From JADKAV01 sp963704075 (GTDB taxonomy: Bacteria; Actinomycetota; Actinomycetes; S36-B12; UBA10799): DNA of 64,000 nt. The notes beneath the pieces are model-generated. The model made no database searches, had not been told where the DNA came from, and saw nothing but the letters and a program-made list of their open reading frames with translations. Position 1 is the stretch's first letter. Each line of letters begins with the position of its first letter. Made by a program: the position numbers and the translations under genes. This document shows positions 45,331-53,736 of the stretch, in pieces. The DNA is taken from the NCBI GenBank assembly GCA_963704075.1, contig CAVPGV010000011.1:1-64000 (forward strand), read 5' to 3'.

Positions 45331-45543
45331 TCCAACCGCCCCACTGCCCGACGTTGCGCACGGGAATCTTGGGTCGCGCGGGCGTTTCTTCTCTCACGGT
45401 CGTGCCCTTCTCCAACGCCTGTGCTTCTTGTCTCACGTCTTTCGGTCGATCGGTGGAGGTGACCAGCGCACAGCGGCCCGGCGGCACAACTCTGTGCGTG
45501 CGATCCGACGGTGTCGCAGCGAAACGTTCTTGACGGCCTCACT

Positions 45544-45574
45544 AGTCAGTGTCACTATGTACTGGTAGTCAGTG
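45544..45574. promoter_or_regulatory. Direct repeat TAGTCAGTG x2 upstream of padR
   Basis: TAGTCAGTG occurs at 45544-45552 and 45566-45574, 22 bp apart (two helical turns), flanking CACTATGTACTGG, which contains a TATGTAC element like those in some PadR-family operators. It lies 24 bp upstream of the padR start, so autoregulation is plausible. Confidence 0.4.
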
Positions 45575-45597
45575 ATGTTGAGTAGTGGGAGAAGTCG

Positions 45598-45933
45598 ATG
45601 GGCAGGCAATTGACCGAGATGCTGAAGGGCACGCTCGAGGGCCTCGTGCTGGCGTCCCTCTCCCACCAGTCGGCCTACGGGTACGAGATCACCGGGTGGC
45701 TGCGACAGCAAGGCTTCACCGAGATCGCCGAAGGCACCGTGTACGCCCTGCTCATTCGCATCGAGCAGCGAGGGCTTGTGGATGTGGAGAAGGTGCCGTC
45801 CGAGAAGGGCCCTCCGCGCAAGGTTTACACCCTCAACGATGCCGGACTCGACTACCTCGACGAGTTCTGGAGGACATGGAGCTTCCTCGCGGAACGATTG
45901 GAAAAGCTCCGCGAAGGAGGCAGCAATGTCTAA
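45598..45933 (+). CDS. PadR-family transcriptional regulator
   Basis: 111-aa winged-helix protein: MLKGTLEGLVLASLSHQSAYGYEI forms the first helices, then IAEGTVYALLIRIEQRGLV (recognition helix) and GPPRKVYTLNDAGLDYL (wing), with a short C-terminal dimerisation helix. PadR regulators of this size usually repress an adjacent drug-type ABC exporter in response to its substrate. Here it overlaps a DUF1048 gene by 8 bp, and the remains of an ABC exporter follow, the usual gene order for this family. Confidence 0.92.
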   Translation: MGRQLTEMLKGTLEGLVLASLSHQSAYGYEITGWLRQQGFTEIAEGTVYALLIRIEQRGLVDVEKVPSEKGPPRKVYTLNDAGLDYLDEFWRTWSFLAERLEKLREGGSNV

Positions 45934-46290
45934 CCCAATGACCAAACTCATCGGCGACAAGCGGCGCTGGCGGGCCTACCGGGCCCGCGTCAAGCAGCTC
46001 CCCCCAGTTACCGTACGGCCGTCGAAGGTATCCAGCGCTATCTGATGTACTTCGGTGCCCTCGATGCTGACAGCGCCAACTCCCTGTTCGAGGATGTGGC
46101 AGACCTGTTCGAGCGGGCTGCGGCCGACGGCACCCCGATCCGCGAGATCGTCGGGGACGATCCGGTGGGGTTCGTCGACGATCTGATCCGCAACTACCGC
46201 AAGGGCGGGTATGTCGAGCGCGAGCAGCAGGAACTCATCCGCGCGATCAATGAGGCGGAGGCGAGCGATGATCGCCGTGCGGGACCTTAA
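45926..46290 (+). CDS. DUF1048 protein (one frameshift)
   Basis: About 121 aa after restoring one C in the C6 run at about 46001-46006. The start reads MTKLIGDKRRWRAYRARVKQL; after the break SYRTAVEGIQRYLMYFGALD, FEDVADLFERAAADGTPI and GDDPVGFVDDLIRNYRKGGY follow. DUF1048 proteins are usually encoded between a PadR regulator and an ABC-2 exporter, as here. Function unknown. It overlaps padR by 8 bp and the ABC remnant by 23 bp. Confidence 0.8.
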
Positions 46291-46731
46291 CAAGTCCTTC
46301 ATGTGTACGTCTTCGGCGGCTCCATCGACGTCGGCCCCCTGCCGTACGTCGATTACCTGCTGCCGGGGATCTTGCTCAGCACGATTGCCTCCAGCATTTC
46401 GTACACGTCGTTCCGGCTCTTCGTCGATATCCAGAGCGGGTTGTTCGAGCGATTCCAATCGATGCCGATAGCGAGGTCGTCGGTGCTGTGGGCTCACGTG
46501 CTGACCTCACTGGTAGCCAACCTGATCTCCGTAGCGATCGTCGTGCTGGTGGCACTGCTGATGGGGTTCCGCTGCGGCGCCGGGGCGCTCGCCTGGCTGG
46601 CAGTCGCGGGAATTCTGACGCTGTTCACGTTGGCGCTCACCTGGCTGGCGGTGACCTGCTGCTATGCCTGTCGTGACTCCCATGAGCAGCCAACTCGCAG
46701 ATCTGGACAGCAACCTCGAGGGGTGCGTTAA
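46268..46731 (+). pseudogene. Collapsed ABC-2 exporter (ATPase start fused to permease fragment)
   Basis: The first 11 codons from ATG 46268 (MIAVRDLNKSF) are the start of a drug-type ABC ATPase, but no Walker A or later ATPase sequence follows. From 46303 in another frame the sequence is the middle of an ABC-2 permease (VYVFGGSIDVG, YVDYLLPGILLSTIASSISY, then helices up to LTLFTLALTWLAVTCC), and it loses homology before the last helices. The whole ATPase body, the permease N-terminus and the permease C-terminus are missing, so large deletions have removed the exporter that PadR should control. This is true gene decay, unlike the single-base breaks elsewhere. Confidence 0.75.
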
Positions 46732-46735
46732 CGGG

Positions 46736-48091
46736 TCATCGCACGATCTGCCCGACAGCCTGCCCGAACAACTCCGTGTGCAGATCCACATCCGCGGCCG
46801 TAGTGGCCGGGCACATAAGGGCCATGTTGTGGAACGGGGTGATCAGCACACCTCGATTACTCAGGTACAGGTGCAGGTACTCCTCGATCTCATCGTCGTG
46901 CGCAGCCGCGGATTCACTGCCCGTGCGCGGCGCCGGTGAACAGAAGCGGTACTCCGCGCGGGCGCCGAGCTGCTCGATCGACCACGCGACATCGTGCTGC
47001 GCCAGCACACTTTCGACCCCCTCCCGGAAACGCGTGGCCAGGTCGATCATGTGCTCGAAGTTCGCGTCCGTCAGAACCTCACCGAGCGTCGCACGCATGG
47101 CAGCGGTCGACAGCGCGTTTCCTGCCAGCGTCCCGCCCACTCCCCCGACGTCCACCAAGTCGGCCTCTGGGTGGTTGCGCACCGCATCGGCCACAGCGTC
47201 GCTGAGCCCGTAGGCCCCGCTCGGGATTCCGCCGCCGATGCTCTTGCCGATGACGAAGATGTCCGGCTCCAGCCCCCAGGCCGCGGTGCACCCGCCCGGT
47301 CCAGCCGAAATCGTGTGGGTCTCGTCGATCAGCAGCAGGGTTCCGTATCTGGTGCACAGTTCGCGCACACCCTCCAGGAAACCCGGCTCGGGCAGCACGA
47401 TGCCGATGTTCGTCAACGCCGGTTCCATGATGACCACGGCGACATCTTCGTGGGCAAGGGCTGCTTCCACGCTCGCCAGGTCGTTGAACTCGGCAACGCG
47501 CGTGGTCTGTGAGACGGGCACCGCCGGCCCCACGTTGCCGGCCCTCGGTGCAGTGCCGCCGTCCTGGCCAGTGATCACGAAGGTCTCGTCGACCGACCCG
47601 TGGTAACAGTACGAGAACGCCAACACCATGGGCCGACCGGTCACCATGCGAGCCACCCGAAGGGCCCACCGGTTCGCGTCGGTCGCGGTGAGGCTGAACG
47701 ACCACAGCGGAAGGCCGAACCGCCTGGTCAAGTCCGCGGCAACCCACTGAGCGTCCTGCGTGGGCATCATCGTCGTGATGCCGCCGAGTTCGGCGATCCG
47801 CTCGGTCACCGCAGCGACCGTGGGGCCCGGGGAGTGTCCCGCCATCGCCCCGGTGTCGCCGAGCGCGAAGTCGACGTACTCGTGCCCGTCCAGGTCGGTG
47901 ATCCGGTTGCCATGCGCGCCTGAGAGGTACAACGGGTAACCACCGGACCACTTGTTCATCCAGGTCATGGGAACCCGCCCGAACAGGTGGTCTGCTGCTT
48001 CGAACGCCTCCCTCGAACGGGTCGTCCGCTGCCTGTGCAGCGTGCGTTGCGCATCCAGCAGCGATGCGAGCCGGCTTCTGTCGATCGACAT
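46736..48091 (-). CDS. Class III aminotransferase (glutamate-1-semialdehyde-aminomutase-like subgroup)
   Basis: 451-aa PLP enzyme. ATG 48091 follows GGAGAAGA. The PLP lysine is in FVIGKSIGGGIPSGAYG (about residue 281), the cofactor-binding Asp in LLLIDETHT, and FSYCYHGSVDETF is the ring-stacking region. The overall pattern (GHEYVDFALGDTGAMAGH, PGPTVAAVTERI) is nearer to GSA-aminomutase-like transaminases than to ornithine aminotransferases. In this block it may transaminate a diamine, GABA or beta-alanine. It ends 5 bp from the ABC remnant (convergent) and lies 8 bp downstream of the FAD oxidase, in one operon. Confidence 0.9.
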   Translation of the reverse strand: MSIDRSRLASLLDAQRTLHRQRTTRSREAFEAADHLFGRVPMTWMNKWSGGYPLYLSGAHGNRITDLDGHEYVDFALGDTGAMAGHSPGPTVAAVTERIAELGGITTMMPTQDAQWVAADLTRRFGLPLWSFSLTATDANRWALRVARMVTGRPMVLAFSYCYHGSVDETFVITGQDGGTAPRAGNVGPAVPVSQTTRVAEFNDLASVEAALAHEDVAVVIMEPALTNIGIVLPEPGFLEGVRELCTRYGTLLLIDETHTISAGPGGCTAAWGLEPDIFVIGKSIGGGIPSGAYGLSDAVADAVRNHPEADLVDVGGVGGTLAGNALSTAAMRATLGEVLTDANFEHMIDLATRFREGVESVLAQHDVAWSIEQLGARAEYRFCSPAPRTGSESAAAHDDEIEEYLHLYLSNRGVLITPFHNMALMCPATTAADVDLHTELFGQAVGQIVR

Positions 48092-48099
48092 GTCTTCTC

Positions 48100-49327
48100 C
48101 TAGCGTCGGTCCTGCAATGCGAAGTACCTGCCGACGAACGGAACGTAACTCGAAGAGAGCGCACGTAGCGGGATCGGCCGATGCACCAGTTCGGCGAACG
48201 CGGGAGGTGCGGCCTGGCCGGTCACCACCTGTCCCAGCCGATGCCCCAACCATCCGTTGAGGCTCACGCCGGTGCCGTTGCACCCGGTGGCGTACCAGGC
48301 GCCGTCGACGGTGCCGACGTGAGGCAGCCGGTCCAGCGTCATCGCGACGTATCCCGTCCACGCGTACTCGACACCGACGCCACGCAGTTGGGGGTGGATG
48401 CGCACCATGTTGTCGTAGAGGAATTCGCGGGCCGTCGGGATGTCGACGGGGTCAAGTCGGTTGCGCCCGCCGAACGCCATCCGGCCATCAGGGGTGAGCC
48501 GCCAGTAGAACAGCAGGTTCTTGGTGTCGACCATCATCTGCGTCCCGATGACGGCTTGCTGCTCCTGGCTCAGCGGCTGGGTGGCGATGATGTACGAGTT
48601 GATCGGAAGCACGCGGCGGGCCAGATCCGGCACGGCGGCGTCCATATACGCGTTCGTGGCCACGATCACCTGACCGGCGCCGACTGTGCCTCGCGTGGTG
48701 TCCACCCGGAAGCCCGCGCCGTCCCTGTGCACAGCGACCACTCCGGTCCGGTCGCGGATCTGCGCCCCGGCGATCTCGGCCCGCTTGGACAGGCCGTCGT
48801 GGTACTTGGCGGGGTGCAGGCCTCCGACCTTCTCGTAGAACACCGCTGAGTCGAACGCCTCACTGCCGATCCGATCGCGCACCTCTGCCCGGGTCAGGAA
48901 ATGCACATCCTGGCCCGCGGCCCGCAGTTGACCGGTGAGCTCCCGAAGGCCCGCCGTGTGGTGCTTCGAATGCGCCAGATACAACTGGCCGGTGCGCTCG
49001 TAGTCGCAGGCCACTTCCCGCGCCAGGGTCTCGGTGTGTTCGAAAGCTTCGTCCACCTCGGCGTACAACCGATCGCCCAGCGGTCCCGATCTTCTTCGCC
49101 AAAGCCGCCGGGCTCGCTTTGAGTTCGGGGATGACCATGCCGCCGTTGCGGCTCGAGGCCCCCCATCCCAAAGGCTCCTTGTCGAATACGACCACTGATG
49201 CGCCCGCGGCAGCGGCGGTCGCGGCCGCGTTCAAACCGCAGTATCCGGCACCGATCACCACGACGTCCGCGGAGTCTGGGACGTCCTCGACGGATCGCGC
49301 TTCGCGCGGCACCTGCTCCTGCCACAT
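48100..49327 (-). CDS. FAD-dependent oxidoreductase (DadA/PuuB-like), copy 2, one frameshift
   Basis: About 408 aa from ATG 49327 (MWQEQVPREARSVEDV); a longer start at 49366 is possible. The FAD motif VVVIGAGYCGLNAAATAA and GWGASSRNGGMVIPELK match the amine/amino-acid oxidase group. An extra G at about 49077-49081 breaks the frame just before DRLYAEVDEAFEHTE. The C-terminus has GYVAMTLDRLPHVGTVDG and GCNGTGVSLNGWLGH for FAD binding. It is clearly different from the first oxidase (41142) and probably acts on another amine. It is upstream partner of the aminotransferase at 46736. Confidence 0.85.
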
Positions 49328-49455
49328 GCACGCCTCTCGATAGGAGGCGGAAAGAACAGCCGGCATGTCCAGACACTACTTCACCGAGCCCTTCCTTCAT
49401 GCTGTTTCCGCAGGACGTCTCCCCAAACGACGGAGCAAACCGTACCCTTGTCTGC

Positions 49456-50817
49456 ATGGCCGATTCTGATTCCGTCGTCCCGCACGACATGACGAGCAAC
49501 TCCGAAGCGTTCGACCTCGACCGCACCCACGTCTTCCATTCCTGGAGCGCCCAGGGAGCCCTCAAACCCCTCGTGTTCCAGTCCGGCTCCGGCAGTCGTC
49601 TGTGGGACTTCGAGGGCAACTCGTACCTCGACTTCTCCAGCCAGCTGGTCAACCTCAACATCGGCCACCAGCACCCCGCCGTGGTGGCGGCCATCCAGGA
49701 GCAGGCCGCGATCCAGGCCACCCTGGCCCCGCAGCACGCATCGCTGGTCCGCGGCCGGACCGCCAAGGCGATCAGCGAGGTCGCCCCGCCCGGACACAAC
49801 AAGGTGTTCTTCACCAACGGCGGCGCCGACGCCGCGGAGAATGCGATCCGCATGGCCCGGCTGCACACCGGCAAGCACAAGGTCCTGAGCTTCTACCGCA
49901 GCTACCACGGCAACACCGGCGCTGCCATCAACGCCACCGGCGACCCGAGGCGCTGGCCCAACGAGTTCGCCTACGGCCACGTCCACTTCTTCGGCCCGTA
50001 TCTGTACCGTTCGTCGTTCTGGTCGGCCGATGAGCAGCAGGAGACAGAACGCGCGCTGGCCCACCTCGAGGAGGTCATCACGTTCGAGGGCCCGAACACG
50101 GTCGCCGCGGTGCTCATCGAATCCGTCGTCGGAACCGCCGGCGTCCTGGTGCCCCCGCCGGGCTACCTCGATGGGGTCCGGGCGTTGTGCGACAAGTACG
50201 GGATCGTCTACATCGCCGACGAGGTGATGGCGGGATTCGGACGCACCGGTGAATGGCTGGCCATCGACAACTGGGGCGTGAACCCCGACCTGATCATCTT
50301 CGCCAAGGGTTCGAACTCCGGGTACGTTCCCTTGGGCGGCGTGATCATCAGTGATGAGATCGCCGCCACGTTCGACGACCGGGTCTTCCCCGGCGGGCTC
50401 ACCTACAGCGGCCATCCCCTGGCCTGCGCCTCCTCGTTGGCGACCATCGAGGTGATGCGCTCCGAAGGGATCGTCGAACACGCCAAGAAACTCGGTGAAA
50501 CCGTCATCGGGCCGGCACTGCGCGAGCTGGCCGAGAAACACCCGGTGATCGGTGAAGTACGTGGCCTGGGGGTTTTCTGGGCTTTGGACCTGGTCAACGA
50601 TCGGGCCACCCGCGAGCCGCTGGCCCCGTACGGCGGCACGAGCGAGGCGATGGGCGCGCTGACCAAGGCGTGCGTGTCGCGCGGGCTACTGCCGTTCGCC
50701 AACTTCAACCGGATGCACATCGTCCCGCCCTGCAACATCACCGAGGACGAGATGCGCGAGGGCCTGTCGATCGTCGACGAGGCGTTCAGCGAGGTCGACT
50801 CCTACTACGCGGGGTGA
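49456..50817 (+). CDS. Class III (omega-amino acid / diamine) aminotransferase
   Basis: 453-aa PLP enzyme. The PLP lysine is in LIIFAKGSNSGYVPLGG (about residue 283), cofactor Asp in VYIADEVMAGFGRTG, and ring-stacking SFYRSYHGNTGAA. The pattern is that of omega-transaminases active on beta-alanine, taurine, GABA or putrescine. ATG 49456 was chosen as the first start giving MADSDSVVPHD, compatible with the divergent FAD oxidase start 129 bp away. It would turn a polyamine-derived amine into an aldehyde for the two dehydrogenases of the block. Confidence 0.9.
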   Translation: MADSDSVVPHDMTSNSEAFDLDRTHVFHSWSAQGALKPLVFQSGSGSRLWDFEGNSYLDFSSQLVNLNIGHQHPAVVAAIQEQAAIQATLAPQHASLVRGRTAKAISEVAPPGHNKVFFTNGGADAAENAIRMARLHTGKHKVLSFYRSYHGNTGAAINATGDPRRWPNEFAYGHVHFFGPYLYRSSFWSADEQQETERALAHLEEVITFEGPNTVAAVLIESVVGTAGVLVPPPGYLDGVRALCDKYGIVYIADEVMAGFGRTGEWLAIDNWGVNPDLIIFAKGSNSGYVPLGGVIISDEIAATFDDRVFPGGLTYSGHPLACASSLATIEVMRSEGIVEHAKKLGETVIGPALRELAEKHPVIGEVRGLGVFWALDLVNDRATREPLAPYGGTSEAMGALTKACVSRGLLPFANFNRMHIVPPCNITEDEMREGLSIVDEAFSEVDSYYAG

Positions 50818-50898
50818 GGAGAGTTCCGCCCGGGCAAAGAGCACGACGATCGGATGAATCCGAACCAACCATGTGGCTTCGATGCGTACACTCACCGC

Positions 50899-51771
50899 AT
50901 GAACAAACTGCGAACCACTCGTCCGGTCTTTGTGGGCGGCGCCGTGCTCGCAGTCCTGGTCATTGCAGCGCCAACCGCTCAGGCGGACTCCGTGAAGGTG
51001 AAGCTGGTCACGTCCGCAACAGTGTCTGTGGCTGGCTCGCCTGACTCGACTTTTCCCTTCAACAACGATCAGCCGTCGGTTCCCGAGGGCGCTTGCGGCA
51101 AGGGATACGTTCCGATCGCCGTTGGCTGGAAAGGAACCAACACTCCCAGTTCCGGGCCCGGCTGGTTCGTGGGCGCCAAATCCAACACCACGAAGTACGG
51201 CTATCGGCTCAACATCGCGCGCGGCCTGGCACCGGGGACTATGCAGGCCCGCACTGTCTGCGCAAAAGGTCCGGTGAAGGCTGTCCGGAAAGAAACGTCG
51301 CAGGGTTCGGTGCTTCGGTGCGGCGCCAAGACGGCACTGGGCTACTTGAACCTCGTGAGCGTCAAGCAGAGCGCCGCCGTCTCCTCGACACCCGCGGGCC
51401 GCTCCGGGTGGCGCCAGGAGGGGATGGCATCCCCGTACTCGCACAGCGCCGCGGTCTGTGTGGACAAGAAGGCATTCACGAAGATCCGGTCCGTGACCAA
51501 GAGCACGTCTTTCGCCTTGGGCAACCGCACAGCCACTGTCGCCGCGAAGTGCCCCAAGGGAAGCCGCGCCCTCGCGTGGGGATTCTCGTCACCATTGATG
51601 CCTGCCAACGCTTGGTCGGGCAGCGGATCGGTCGAGTCGCCCTTCGTCGAATCCGCCGTCCCCGCGAAATCGAAGTGGACCGTGACCTTCTCGACTCCGG
51701 ACCTTCAGGGCGCCAACCAAGCGGCTGAGGTCTCGGCGACCGCTGTCTGCGGCAAACCGCGTAGTCGATAG
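50899..51771 (+). CDS. Secreted protein of unknown function
   Basis: 290 aa from ATG 50899 with a Sec signal peptide (VLVIAAPTAQAD, cleavage near residue 30). The mature protein is small-residue, Lys and Ser rich and has six or so cysteines in a repeating spacing (GACGKGYVPIAVGW, ARTVCAKGPV, VLRCGAK, AAVCVDKK, AAKCPKGSRALAWGF, TAVCGKP), suggesting two or three similar disulfide-linked units: CPKGxxxLAWGF and CGKGYVPIAVGW look like repeats of one motif. No family was recognised. It sits between the polyamine block and glnA with its own start region. Confidence 0.75.
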   Translation: MNKLRTTRPVFVGGAVLAVLVIAAPTAQADSVKVKLVTSATVSVAGSPDSTFPFNNDQPSVPEGACGKGYVPIAVGWKGTNTPSSGPGWFVGAKSNTTKYGYRLNIARGLAPGTMQARTVCAKGPVKAVRKETSQGSVLRCGAKTALGYLNLVSVKQSAAVSSTPAGRSGWRQEGMASPYSHSAAVCVDKKAFTKIRSVTKSTSFALGNRTATVAAKCPKGSRALAWGFSSPLMPANAWSGSGSVESPFVESAVPAKSKWTVTFSTPDLQGANQAAEVSATAVCGKPRSR

Positions 51772-51930
51772 TGGCGATCTGCGCTGCATCTTGGGAATTC
51801 ACAGCCAACCACCCCCCGGGAGAAGCGATCATTGAACGCGACGTCTTTGGCCGGGACCGGCCGATGATCATCTTGGGGTCCGACGAACTCAGTATCGCTG
51901 TGCTGGCAGCAGGAATCACGCAGCAACCGT

Positions 51931-51946
51931 GTTACATCCCTGAAAC
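51931..51946 (+). promoter_or_regulatory. GlnR-type operator upstream of glnA
   Basis: GTTAC-ATCCCT-GAAAC fits the actinobacterial GlnR box GTnAC-n6-GAAAC exactly. It lies 117-132 bp before the glnA start, a normal distance for GlnR activation of glnA under nitrogen limitation. The 290-bp gap from 51772 to 52062 holds no gene that I can see; the glnA promoter should be just downstream of this box. Confidence 0.75.
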
Positions 51947-52062
51947 AACAAGGTGACGGCCGGGAAACGCACGAAACGTATGGTCATGGCAGACGCACGC
52001 CACTGGCGAGCGCATGGACAAGGTGGGGGTCACCCCGCCATCGAGACAGATGAGGGAGTCTG

Positions 52063-53496
52063 ATGTTCAGCAATCCTGACGAGGTAATCCGGTTTATCCA
52101 GGAGGAGGACGTCAAATTCGTCGACGTCCGCTTCTGCGACCTGCCCGGCGTCATGCAGCACTTCAATGTCCCCGCCGAATCGGTCGACGCGGACTTCTTC
52201 GCCAACGGCCAGATGTTCGACGGCTCGTCGATCCGGGGCTTCCAGGCCATCCATGAGTCGGACATGAAACTCACCCCCGATCTGGGCAGCGCCTACCTGG
52301 ACCCGTTCCGCGATGAGAAGACCCTGATCGTGAACATGTCGATCCGCGACCCGTTCACCGACGAGTTGTACAGCCGCGACCCACGCAACATCGCCGCCAA
52401 GGCCGAGGCCTACCTGAAGTCGACGGGCATCGCCGACACCGCCTTCTTCGCACCCGAGGCGGAGTTCTACATCTTCGACTCGGTGCGCTTCGAGACCAAG
52501 CAGAACGCCGGGTACTACTTCATCGACTCCGTCGAGGGAAAGTGGAACTCCGGGCGGGAGAACGAGCCCGATGGCTCCCCGAACCGCGGCTACAAGACCC
52601 CCTACAAGGGCGGGTACTTCCCGGTTCCGCCGGTCGACCACTACGCGGACCTGCGCGACCAGATGACGCTCACCCTCGCCGAGGTCGGCCTGAGCGTCGA
52701 GCGCGCCCACCACGAGGTGGGTACAGCTGGCCAGGCGGAGATCAACTACCGCTTCGACTCGCTGGCCAAGGCCGCCGACGACGTCATGAAGTTCAAGTAC
52801 GTCATCAAGAACGTGGGTTGGGCCGCCGGCAAATCGGTGACCTTCATGCCCAAGCCGATCTTCGGTGACAACGGCTCGGGCATGCACGTGCACCAGTCGC
52901 TGTGGAAGGACGGCGAGCCGCTGTTCTATGACGAACTCGGCTACGCGGGGCTCTCGGACATGGCCCGCTGGTACATCGGTGGTCTGCTCAAGCACGCCCC
53001 GGCCGTGCTGGCGTTCACCAACCCGACGGTGAACTCCTACCACCGCCTCGTGCCCGGCTTCGAGGCCCCGGTCAACCTGGTGTACTCGCAGCGCAACCGC
53101 TCCGCCTGCATCCGGATCCCGATCACCGGGAACAACCCGAAGGCCAAGCGCATCGAGTTCCGCGTGCCGGACCCCTCGAGCAACCCGTACCTGGCCTTCT
53201 CGGCCATGCTCATGGCCGGCATCGACGGCATCAAGAACAAGATCGAGCCGGTCGAGCCGGTCGACAAGGACCTGTACGAGTTGCCGCCGGATGAGGCAGC
53301 CAACATCCCGCAGGTGCCCGGGACGCTGTCCGATGTGCTCGACGCACTCGAAGCCGACCACGACTTCCTCACCGAGGGTGGGGTGTTCACCGACGATCTG
53401 ATCGAGACGTGGATCGACTACAAGCGGACCAACGAGGTGGACCCGATCCGCCTGCGCCCGCACCCGCACGAGTTCGAGATGTACTACGACATCTAG
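52063..53496 (+). CDS. glnA: Glutamine synthetase, type I
   Basis: 477-aa cytoplasmic dodecameric enzyme forming glutamine from glutamate, ammonia and ATP. Motifs: FDGSSIRGFQAIHESDMKL, FFAPEAEFYIFD (metal Glu residues), GNGS-type region DNGSGMHVHQS, and the adenylylation site KDLYELP with Tyr near residue 406, so it is a beta-type GS-I open to GlnE control. ATG 52063 follows GAGGGAG. It is the counterpart of M. tuberculosis glnA1. A GlnR box lies upstream and a strong terminator downstream, so it is monocistronic. Confidence 0.98.
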   Translation: MFSNPDEVIRFIQEEDVKFVDVRFCDLPGVMQHFNVPAESVDADFFANGQMFDGSSIRGFQAIHESDMKLTPDLGSAYLDPFRDEKTLIVNMSIRDPFTDELYSRDPRNIAAKAEAYLKSTGIADTAFFAPEAEFYIFDSVRFETKQNAGYYFIDSVEGKWNSGRENEPDGSPNRGYKTPYKGGYFPVPPVDHYADLRDQMTLTLAEVGLSVERAHHEVGTAGQAEINYRFDSLAKAADDVMKFKYVIKNVGWAAGKSVTFMPKPIFGDNGSGMHVHQSLWKDGEPLFYDELGYAGLSDMARWYIGGLLKHAPAVLAFTNPTVNSYHRLVPGFEAPVNLVYSQRNRSACIRIPITGNNPKAKRIEFRVPDPSSNPYLAFSAMLMAGIDGIKNKIEPVEPVDKDLYELPPDEAANIPQVPGTLSDVLDALEADHDFLTEGGVFTDDLIETWIDYKRTNEVDPIRLRPHPHEFEMYYDI

Positions 53497-53507
53497 GCCC
53501 TACTACC

Positions 53508-53546
53508 GGAAGGACCTCCGACCTGCGCAGGGTCGGAGGTCCTTCC
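53508..53546 (+). terminator. Rho-independent terminator of glnA
   Basis: A perfect 16-bp stem (GGAAGGACCTCCGACC at 53508-53523, complement at 53531-53546) with loop TGCGCAG starts 11 bp after the glnA stop and is followed by TTGT. Confidence 0.88.
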
Positions 53547-53565
53547 TTGTGCACGGTGCCCGCCG

Positions 53566-53702
53566 AAAGTGGGCACGGGATCCCTCGAACTGCCCACTTT
53601 TGGTGGTGGACATCCGCCCTTAAGCGCGCATTTCGGGCGCAATTTCCTCCCAAAGATGGCAGTTTCCTGAATTGGCCGCCATCCACTGCCCACTTTGGGA
53701 GG
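53566..53702. repeat. Intergenic cluster of TGCCCACTTT repeats
   Basis: TGCCCACTTT occurs at 53591-53600 and 53687-53696 and in reverse at 53566-53575. A second inverted pair is CCTCCCAAAG (53646-53655) with CTTTGGGAGG (53693-53702). The tract is relatively A+T rich for this genome and precedes the amidohydrolase by 35 bp. It could be a regulator-binding array or the remnant of a small repeat element. Confidence 0.5.
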
Positions 53703-53736
53703 TCAGATCAGGATCACCCCTGATTGACTGGGGCGC

